Of a stretch of 64,000 nt of DNA, positions 59,103 to 64,000 are shown in pieces. The notes under the pieces were generated by a model that did not search any database, was not told the DNA's origin, and saw only the letters and a list, made by a program, of their open reading frames with translations. Numbering within the stretch: the stretch's first letter is position 1; each line of letters begins with the position of its first letter. Origin of the DNA: Nocardioides sp. WS12 (GTDB lineage Bacteria; Actinomycetota; Actinomycetes; Propionibacteriales; Nocardioidaceae). The translations under genes and the position numbers were made by a program. Location of the stretch: the NCBI RefSeq assembly GCF_014108865.1, contig NZ_CP053928.1:744001-808000 (forward strand). Reading direction: 5' to 3'.

Positions 59103-59154
59103 GGGAAACACCGACCGAATCGGGCCCCGGAGCCTTCTTCGGTCGGTGTTTCCC
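59103..59154. repeat. Long perfect inverted repeat (17-bp arms)
   Basis: GGGAAACACCGACCGAA (59103-59119) and its exact reverse complement (59138-59154) flank an 18-base loop that is GC-rich. It lies between the MFS start (59050) and the stop of the LuxR-type HTH gene (59207). No U-tract follows on either strand. It could be a bidirectional terminator, an attenuator for the MFS gene or a protein-binding site. Confidence 0.85.
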
Positions 59155-59206
59155 TTCCTACGTGCGTCGCCCGGACCCCCACTGGCCGAGGACGCTGGCC
59201 ACTGCC

Positions 59207-59485
59207 TCAGTCCGCCGCGCGGCGCGTGCGCGCCTGGAGGAGGGTGAGGACCGCGAGCACCCGGCGGTTCAGGTGCTGTGAGGGTTCGAGTTCGAGCTTG
59301 TCGAAGATGTGCGAACACAGCGCTTCGACGGTCTTCCGCGACAGGCACAGCTGCGCTGCGATGCCGGCGTTGGACTGGCCCATGGCGATCTGGTGAAGCA
59401 CCTGGCGTTCCCGACGACTGAGCCGGTCCAGCCGACTCGTCGCCGCCACGTACGTCGCCCCGAGATCCATCATCGTGGTGGTCAT
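59207..59485 (-). CDS. Small LuxR-type HTH protein (copy A)
   Basis: 92 residues, essentially only a GerE/LuxR HTH: ATSRLDRLSRRERQVLHQIAMGQSNAGIAAQLCLSRKTVEALCSHIFDKLEL. There is no receiver or sensor domain. It is a paralogue of the 59905-60234 product (shared TSRLDRL, ER, GQS, ALC, FDKL pattern). ATG start overlaps the stop of the 128-residue protein (TGATG). It probably binds DNA as a small regulator or modulates the nearby sigma factor; that role is inferred. Confidence 0.82.
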   Translation of the reverse strand: MTTTMMDLGATYVAATSRLDRLSRRERQVLHQIAMGQSNAGIAAQLCLSRKTVEALCSHIFDKLELEPSQHLNRRVLAVLTLLQARTRRAAD

Positions 59486-59871
59486 CAGGCGGGGATGACG
59501 GGTCCGCCGTGGAACTGGAACCGGCGGGACCGCGTACGGGGAGAGGGAGCGCTCCGCGGTCCCGCCAGTGTCAGGACGCGGGAGGGGACGACCTCGCCCG
59601 CGGCATTCTTGAGGATCTCCAGGATCCCGGCCTCGGACCGACGGAGTCGGGCGACGGCGTCGTTGAGGTCGTCTTCACCCGTGCGGATGTCGAGCTGTGC
59701 CTCGCACATGTGGTTCCAGCGGGCGCGGAGCGCGGCCACCAGGCCGGCGGGGCCGTTGAAGTACGGCGCCCACTCCTCGCGCCACGGGACGGCGCCGCTC
59801 ATGTCGGCGGCGGCGACCGCTTCGACCTCGTGGAAGATGCGGATGCGTTCGTGGGTTTCGGTCCAGGTCAT
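59485..59871 (-). CDS. Small hypothetical protein between two HTH genes
   Basis: 128 residues, no signal peptide or membrane helix. The N-terminal ~90 residues look helical, with aromatic residues (WREEWAPYFNGPAGLVAALRARWNHMCEA) and a heptad-like stretch (EDDLNDAVARLRRSEAGILEILKNA). The basic C-terminus (SAPSPRTRSRRFQF) is probably disordered. Family not recognised. A 19-base leader word shared with the 59905-60234 gene lies upstream, so the two are regulated alike or duplicated together. Confidence 0.7.
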   Translation of the reverse strand: MTWTETHERIRIFHEVEAVAAADMSGAVPWREEWAPYFNGPAGLVAALRARWNHMCEAQLDIRTGEDDLNDAVARLRRSEAGILEILKNAAGEVVPSRVLTLAGPRSAPSPRTRSRRFQFHGGPVIPA

Positions 59872-59891
59872 GACGTTGTTCCTTCCGGGGA

Positions 59892-59910
59892 GGGCGGTGG
59901 GGAGTCACCG
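59892..59910 (-). promoter_or_regulatory. Duplicated leader motif, copy 1
   Basis: GGGCGGTGGGGAGTCACCG on the plus strand, identical to 60258-60276. It lies 20 bases before the start of the 128-residue protein gene, and its end overlaps the stop of the preceding HTH gene. Read on the minus strand it contains CGGTG and CACCG arms around ACTCCC, a small dyad, followed by GGAAG-type RBS sequence. Confidence 0.65.
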
Positions 59911-60234
59911 CTCGGTTTCACGAAAGGAGGAGGACTGGCCACCCCCCGCTGATACGCCGACTTCGGAAATCTTTCGGCGACCTTGCCGGCGCAGGGCGAG
60001 CTTCGCCAGCGTGTGCCGCCCGAGGTACGGCGTCGGCCGCAGCCCGAGCTTGTCGAAGACGGCCGTGCACAGCGCCGCTGCTTCCTCGGGCGTGATGCCG
60101 AGCCGGGCCGCAACGAGGGCCTCGGTGTCGGCCCCTGACTGGCCGAGCGCGATCACCCGGAGCAGCGAGCGCTCGGTGGGATCGAGTCGGTCCAGCCGGC
60201 TCGTGGCTGTGATGTAGCTGAGTTCGAGTGTCAT
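59905..60234 (-). CDS. Small LuxR-type HTH protein (copy B, degenerate HTH)
   Basis: 109 residues. It aligns with copy A over ATSRLDRLDPTERSLLRVIALGQSGADTEALVAARLGITPEEAAALCTAVFDKLGL, then adds a basic/Ser-rich tail (RRQGRRKISEVGVSAGGGQSS). The recognition helix differs from standard LuxR (LGITPEEAAALC), so DNA binding may be altered. First gene of the minus-strand trio and divergent from the sigma factor gene; 187 bases lie between the two starts. Confidence 0.8.
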   Translation of the reverse strand: MTLELSYITATSRLDRLDPTERSLLRVIALGQSGADTEALVAARLGITPEEAAALCTAVFDKLGLRPTPYLGRHTLAKLALRRQGRRKISEVGVSAGGGQSSSFRETER

Positions 60235-60257
60235 GCGCCGTACCTCTTCCGGGCAGC

Positions 60258-60276
60258 GGGCGGTGGGGAGTCACCG
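60258..60276 (-). promoter_or_regulatory. Duplicated leader motif, copy 2
   Basis: GGGCGGTGGGGAGTCACCG, identical to 59892-59910, here 23 bases before the ATG of HTH copy B. Together with the CGGTGATACG inverted repeat at 60305-60345 it shares the word CGGTGA, which may be a recognition core. Confidence 0.65.
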
Positions 60277-60304
60277 TCCACCTCTCGGAGGCGTGGGGGG
60301 ATCT

Positions 60305-60345
60305 CGGTGATACGGGAGTGGTGGCCGCGTTTCGACGTATCACCG
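60305..60345. promoter_or_regulatory. 10-bp perfect inverted repeat in the divergent HTH/sigma region
   Basis: CGGTGATACG (60305-60314) and CGTATCACCG (60336-60345), exact reverse complements with a 21-base spacer, centred about two helical turns apart. Placed between the HTH operon and the sigma-factor operon, it is a plausible operator for one of these products. Confidence 0.55.
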
Positions 60346-60421
60346 GCACTGGTTCGCAGGTCCTATGTGCGGGACGATGCTTTCGACGGATTCCTGCGCA
60401 CGCTGGATGAGGAGGTCGGGA

Positions 60422-61006
60422 GTGGATGTGACGACGCCGTTGTCGACGCTCGTCCCCGCGGCACGCGAAGGAGATCAAAATGCCTGGAACGCGATCGTCG
60501 ACCGGTTCCTGCCCCTCGTCAACGCCCTGGTCCGTGGCTACCGCCTGGCCGAGGCCGACGGCGACGACGTCAGCCAGACCGTGTGGCTGCGCCTGGTCGA
60601 ACACCTCGGTGCGCTCCGTGAACCGGACGCCCTTCCCGGCTGGATCCGTACGACGACCCGCAACGAGTGCCTGCGCCTGCTCACCACGCGGGGCCGGGTC
60701 CGACCGGTCGACCCGCAGGACCACGGCGGCCTGGACGCCGTCGAGGACGACATCGCGGACGACGACCTGCTGGCTGTCGAGCGCCGCAACCTCCTCCGCG
60801 AAGCCATGGCCGAGCTGCCGGCCGCCCGCCGCGAACTCCTGCTCCTCCTGCTGGCCGACCCTCCGGTCGGCTACGAACAGATCAGTGAACGACTCGGGAT
60901 TCCGATCGGGAGCATCGGCCCCACCCGGGCCCGTGCACTCGAACAACTGCGACGTACCCGCGCCCTGCGCGGTCTCGGTCCGGATCTCGTGGGAGGGGAA
61001 CGCTGA
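60422..61006 (+). CDS. ECF-like sigma-70 family RNA polymerase sigma factor
   Basis: 194 residues. Region 2: NAWNAIVDRFLPLVNALVRGYRLAEADGDDVSQTVWLRLVEHL; region 4: AELPAARRELLLLLLADPPVGYEQISERLGIPIGSIGPTRARALEQLRR, with the HTH. No zinc-finger anti-sigma gene follows; instead a 155-residue partner is coupled by TGATG. Start GTG at 60422 with GGAGGT 5 bases upstream; an in-frame GTG at 60428 is possible. Related actinobacterial loci pair such a sigma factor with S8 proteases and TPR/CHAT proteins, as seen next to it. Confidence 0.9.
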   Translation: MDVTTPLSTLVPAAREGDQNAWNAIVDRFLPLVNALVRGYRLAEADGDDVSQTVWLRLVEHLGALREPDALPGWIRTTTRNECLRLLTTRGRVRPVDPQDHGGLDAVEDDIADDDLLAVERRNLLREAMAELPAARRELLLLLLADPPVGYEQISERLGIPIGSIGPTRARALEQLRRTRALRGLGPDLVGGER

Positions 61007-61473
61007 TGACCAACTGGGATGAACTCACCGACGACGAGCTGATGGCTGAACTGGCTTCAGCGGTGGCTGAGCCGGCACCAGAGGTCCTTGAACGGCGTCG
61101 CGCGGCCGCCCAGGCTGCGTTCACCTGGCGCACGGTCGACGCCGAGCTGGCCGAGCTGTTGCACGACTCGGCCCTCGAAGCCGGCGCCGCCGTCCGCTCC
61201 GGCTCCGAAGGCCCACGCTCACTGGCGTTCGGCCGCAGCGGCCGCACCCTCGAGATCGAGGTCGACGGCGACCAGGTCCTCGGTGAAGTGATCACCGACG
61301 GCGAGGCCTCCGAGCGCACGAAGGTGACGCTCCGCCGCCCCGACGGTCAGGACGTCACCGTCGAAGCCGACGCGTCCGGCTTCGTCCGGTTCTCCGGTGT
61401 GGCGTCTGGCCTCGCCCGGTTCGTGGTCGAGCGGGCGGGGTGGTCGCTCACCACGCCCTGGGTGACCATCTAG
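61006..61473 (+). CDS. Sigma-factor partner, unknown function
   Basis: 155 residues, no membrane helix. The N-terminal ~65 residues are helical and acidic (WDELTDDELMAELASAVAEPAPEVLERRRAAAQ) and could act on the sigma factor; the C-terminal ~85 residues are beta-rich (VTLRRPDGQDVTVEADASGFVRFSGVASGLARFVVE), like a carboxypeptidase-regulatory or Ig-type fold. TGATG coupling to the sigma gene suggests an anti-sigma or co-factor role without the usual ZAS domain. A strong hairpin follows 10 bases after the stop. Confidence 0.75.
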   Translation: MTNWDELTDDELMAELASAVAEPAPEVLERRRAAAQAAFTWRTVDAELAELLHDSALEAGAAVRSGSEGPRSLAFGRSGRTLEIEVDGDQVLGEVITDGEASERTKVTLRRPDGQDVTVEADASGFVRFSGVASGLARFVVERAGWSLTTPWVTI

Positions 61474-61483
61474 TTCGGCTTTC

Positions 61484-61520
61484 CCGCGCTCAGCACGCAC
61501 CAGGTGCGGGCTGAGCGCGG
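61484..61520 (+). terminator. Long hairpin terminator of the sigma operon
   Basis: Arms CCGCGCTCAGCACGCAC and GTGCGGGCTGAGCGCGG pair at 16 of 17 positions around a 3-base CAG loop. It starts 10 bases after the stop of the sigma partner gene and precedes the dispersed repeat at 61529, between two converging transcripts. There is no U-tract, which is common in actinobacterial terminators. Confidence 0.8.
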
Positions 61521-61528
61521 ACAAGTGG

Positions 61529-61580
61529 CCCGGTGGTTGAGGTGCGAGGAGCGCCAGCGACGAGCCTCGAAACCCCCGGG
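61529..61580. repeat. Dispersed palindromic repeat, copy 5
   Basis: CCCGGTGGTTGAGGTGCGAG arm ending CGAGCCTCGAAACCCCCGGG, with the longer centre GAGCGCCAGCGA. It lies 2 bases beyond the stop of the subtilisin gene (on the minus strand) and next to the terminator hairpin, so here it is at the meeting point of two convergent transcripts. Confidence 0.9.
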
Positions 61581-61582
61581 CG

Positions 61583-63019
61583 TCAGGTCAGCGGACCGAC
61601 CGTCACAATCGGTCCGACCCGCGGGTCGGTGGACGGCGTGCCGCCCTTGATCACGATGTCGGCGGCCTTGCGCGCGCTGTCGCCCGTGGCCTGCATGTGC
61701 GCGGCAATCAGCCCGGACACCAGCGGCGTCGAGAACGACGTGCCGCTCCACTGGGCGAGGCCATCGAACTTCCGGATCTGTCCGACATTCGGCGGCTCGT
61801 AGCACTTGTACGTGCCCTTCGGGAACGCGTTGACGTGATTGCGTCCGCGGGCGTAGACGTCCACCCAACTCTTGCCGTGGTTGGAAAAGTCGGAGACCTT
61901 GCCGTCGGCGTCGACCGAGCCAACGGAAACCACCCAGTCGAACGCGGCGGGCCAGAACGGCGCACTGCTGGCGTCGTTGCCTGCCGCGGCGACGATGACG
62001 ATGTCGTCTCGTCGGGCGAACTTGTTGTGACCGTTCAGCATCTCGAACCCGAGAGGCGCGAAATCGCCGCGGGTGTGGGTGCCTGCCGAGATGCTGATGA
62101 TCTGCGGGTGATTGTCGTCGTCGATGGCTTCCTGCAATTGCTGGACGATCTCTGACTCGTAGACCGCGCCGCCGTGGGTGAGTACCCCTTCGACCTCGAC
62201 CCGAGCGTCGGGCGCCATGCATCGGACCACGCCGGCGACGAAAGTGCCGTGGCCGGCGTACTCGTGGATGGCGTTGGGATTGACGTGCTCTTCGTCGGTC
62301 GCGTCGGCGAAGATCTCGCCCGACTCCAGCCACGGGGACTTCGCGCTGCCGACGGCGGCCGTCCACAGACCGGTGTCGACGACGGCCACCCGGATGCGTT
62401 CCTCTTCGGAGACGTCGCCCCGCGAGGGAGTGGCAGGCGGCCAAGGGGTGGCCCCGATGCGCTGCCTCAGCATCTCGGGTTCGGAGGCAGGGCAGAGTGA
62501 TCCACGAATGGTGACGTAGACGATGTGGTCAGGGCACACGGCTCCGGGCTCGATCACCCGCTGATCTTCCAGCTCCCCGAGCGTGGCCAGTACGTCGTCC
62601 TGCTTGTCGACGCGCGACGGCAACTTCGCGAGCACGAGGCCGGGGACGCGCGTTTCGGAAGCGCCCAACTCGCCGGAGTACCGGTCCTTGTTCTCGTCCG
62701 AGGTGAAGTAGTCCCTGAGCCGCCCGAAGTCCTCCTGACGGATCAGCGCGTGTCCGGGCCGATACAGGTAGCGCACGTCTGCATCATCGGTCGGTGGAAT
62801 GGTGCCCTTCACCGGTCCGCCAGAGACGCCGGATTCCGTGTCCTCGAATGCCTTTCGGATCACGCCGACCTGGACGCGCCGGAGATGGTCGTCAAGGTCC
62901 TTGTCGGGCTTCGGGCGTCCGTTGTCGGGCGGAGTCCGGTCCGGGAACGGGAATCTGAGTTTGCGGATCAGGTCTCGAAGGACCCCGATCGGGAAGCCGG
63001 GACGTGCGGGTTCATCCAT
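61583..63019 (-). CDS. S8 family serine peptidase (intracellular subtilisin-like)
   Basis: 478 residues. The catalytic triad is complete: RVAVVDTG (Asp about 213), YAGHGTFVAGV (His about 256) and SGTSFSTPLVSG (Ser about 427), with the oxyanion Asn in AAAGNDAS. A ~190-residue N-terminal extension (including DVRYLYRPGHALIRQEDFGRL) replaces the usual pro-peptide, and no signal peptide or membrane helix is seen, so it is probably cytoplasmic and regulated. ATG 63019 has an AAAGGAG RBS. It is divergent from the TPR gene; the pair is a likely protease-plus-sensor/effector module. Confidence 0.92.
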   Translation of the reverse strand: MDEPARPGFPIGVLRDLIRKLRFPFPDRTPPDNGRPKPDKDLDDHLRRVQVGVIRKAFEDTESGVSGGPVKGTIPPTDDADVRYLYRPGHALIRQEDFGRLRDYFTSDENKDRYSGELGASETRVPGLVLAKLPSRVDKQDDVLATLGELEDQRVIEPGAVCPDHIVYVTIRGSLCPASEPEMLRQRIGATPWPPATPSRGDVSEEERIRVAVVDTGLWTAAVGSAKSPWLESGEIFADATDEEHVNPNAIHEYAGHGTFVAGVVRCMAPDARVEVEGVLTHGGAVYESEIVQQLQEAIDDDNHPQIISISAGTHTRGDFAPLGFEMLNGHNKFARRDDIVIVAAAGNDASSAPFWPAAFDWVVSVGSVDADGKVSDFSNHGKSWVDVYARGRNHVNAFPKGTYKCYEPPNVGQIRKFDGLAQWSGTSFSTPLVSGLIAAHMQATGDSARKAADIVIKGGTPSTDPRVGPIVTVGPLT

Positions 63020-63070
63020 GACCGCTCCTTTGGGAAGAACGACGCGGGCCCGAGGTCCGCTAGCGGCGCT

Positions 63071-63100
63071 AACGTAGTCCCGCCCGGCTCAGGGAGTAAA
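63071..63100 (-). promoter_or_regulatory. Predicted promoter of the subtilisin gene
   Basis: Minus strand: TTTACT (63100-63095), 18 bases, TACGTT (63076-63071), giving a leader of about 45 bases with the RBS. It falls in the 114-base gap shared with the divergent TPR gene. Confidence 0.45.
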
Positions 63101-63133
63101 GCGGCTCACCACCATCCTTCAAGAGGTCGCACC

Positions 63134-64000
63134 GTGGAAGATCTGCTCGAACTCGCCATCGGATCGCCAGCGAGTGCTGTGGAGCGCGCCCAGCGTGTCC
63201 TCGCAGGGGCGCCCAGTGCGCTCGAGCGGTCGTATGCCCACCACTGTCTGGGGATCGTGCTCCGTGACCAAGGGCGCATGGATGAGTCCATGAAGGAGCT
63301 CCGCGACGCCGGCCGCGCCGCGCGGCAGGCCGGCAGCCAGGATCGGGAGCGCGACGTCCGAGCCACTCACGGCAGCGTGTTGGTCCTTGCGGGCCGTACG
63401 CGGTCGGGACTTGCCCAGATGGACAGAGCGCTCGAAGGTGCCACGGGGGAGCTCGCCGCGAAGATTCTCGTGCGGAAGGCCGGCTTGCTGGCGATGGTGG
63501 GCCGGGTTGTCGAAGCGGCGCCCATGCTTCGAGCCGCGCTGGTCGAAATCGAGCGGGCTGGCAACGAGGAGTGGAAGGCCCGGATTCAGATCTGGCTCGG
63601 GCATGTCGAACTGGCGCGGGGGAACCTTGGTGCTGCTGAGCGCGAGATTCTCTCGGCCGCTGCAACTCTGGCTGGAATGGGCGAGACGCTGCAACGTCTC
63701 CATGCCGTTGAGAATCTCGCCGAGATCGCGCTGGCGAGGGGAGACGTCGCAGGCAGCCTGCGGACATACGCCGAGGCCCTTCAGGGGTACGACGCCACCG
63801 GGGAACCGCCGCGACAACCGCTGATCGGAACTATGGCTCGCGCTCACCTTGCCGCTGGCCTTGACGATGAGGCCATTCGCCTCCTTGACGCCCAGCTCAA
63901 CTCGCCCGATGTCGCGTTGCTCGACGTCGCGGATCTCCAGATCCTGTACGCAACTGCGCTCCTGGGGGTTGGATCGCTCGACCAGGCCGAGGTCGCGGCC
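63134..64000 (+). CDS. TPR-repeat protein, 3' part beyond the window
   Basis: Open for 289 codons from GTG 63134 (AGAGG upstream) to the end of the window without a stop. The product is a series of TPR-like helical hairpins: SYAHHCLGIVLRDQGRMDES, AKILVRKAGLLAMVGRVVEA, IQIWLGHVELARGNLGAAE, AVENLAEIALARGDVAGSLR and QILYATALLGVGSLDQAE. No catalytic domain is reached. In related loci the C-terminus of such proteins is a CHAT (caspase-like) protease, so this may be a TPR-CHAT protein, but that part is not in view. Third-position G/C bias is weaker than in core genes. Confidence 0.82.
   Translation, partial: MEDLLELAIGSPASAVERAQRVLAGAPSALERSYAHHCLGIVLRDQGRMDESMKELRDAGRAARQAGSQDRERDVRATHGSVLVLAGRTRSGLAQMDRALEGATGELAAKILVRKAGLLAMVGRVVEAAPMLRAALVEIERAGNEEWKARIQIWLGHVELARGNLGAAEREILSAAATLAGMGETLQRLHAVENLAEIALARGDVAGSLRTYAEALQGYDATGEPPRQPLIGTMARAHLAAGLDDEAIRLLDAQLNSPDVALLDVADLQILYATALLGVGSLDQAEVAA

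Overview
The window is high-GC actinobacterial DNA, most likely from the Nocardioidaceae (Nocardioides-like). The reasons are strong G/C bias at third codon positions, frequent GTG starts, ATGA and TGATG start/stop overlaps, a complete mce locus, a sigK/rskA-type locus, mycothiol-type proteins, and a dispersed palindromic repeat with the core GTTGAGGTGCGAG. The species call is inference. No rRNA, tRNA or CRISPR array was recognised, and no gene-free gap exceeds 300 bases.

Layout. 1-6894: end of an exonuclease III gene, an MFS transporter, a lipoprotein, a GH65 phosphorylase with its HAD partner, and a cytochrome P450. 6920-16528: a TetR-controlled catabolic operon (DinB-like protein, AtuA-like protein, two acyl-CoA dehydrogenases, SRPBCC protein, biotin-dependent acyl-CoA carboxylase) that resembles acyclic-terpene or branched acyl-CoA degradation. 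16663-21568: two membrane proteins, a DUF559-like protein flanked by a 48-bp repeat pair, a tyrosine phosphatase and a dienelactone-hydrolase-like protein. 21606-30895: a minus-strand regulon matching the mycobacterial sigK-rskA neighbourhood (DUF1295, two cyclopropane synthases, an FAD oxidoreductase fused to DUF1365, RskA, SigK, a fasciclin lipoprotein, a Moco oxidoreductase). 30932-33647: a RimK ligase with its protease and AstE-like partners. 33648-36316: an accessory stretch with a 34-bp tandem repeat, a DUF222/HNH gene and small membrane or secreted proteins. 36359-40357: a crotonase, a TetR protein, a HelD helicase and a small membrane protein. 40367-49946: a complete mce operon (two YrbE permeases, MceA-F, two Mce-associated proteins), divergent from a PucR-type regulator. 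51374-57846: an AlkB-rubredoxin fusion, a TetR/aldolase/PfkB operon, and a secreted amine oxidase with a beta-propeller protein. 57818-64000: an MFS exporter, then a cluster of small LuxR-type HTH proteins, an ECF-like sigma factor with a partner, an intracellular subtilisin and a TPR protein cut by the window end.

How the parts work together. Much of the window concerns lipids and hydrophobic carbon: alkane hydroxylation (AlkB-Rd), acyl-CoA oxidation and carboxylation, lipid import (Mce), and lipid modification under SigK/RskA. Two near-identical SigK-like promoters (CAATCC-N15-CCGAA) precede the fasciclin and Moco-oxidoreductase genes, linking them to the sigK operon.

The most unusual features are: (1) a dispersed palindrome inserted in frame between the FAD oxidoreductase and DUF1365 domains, which are separate genes in mycobacteria; (2) the same repeat forming the C-terminus of a TetR regulator; (3) the sigma/HTH/subtilisin/TPR cluster at the right edge, with duplicated leader motifs and long hairpins, the best candidate here for an undescribed signalling or conflict system; (4) a 48-bp palindrome pair bracketing one gene.
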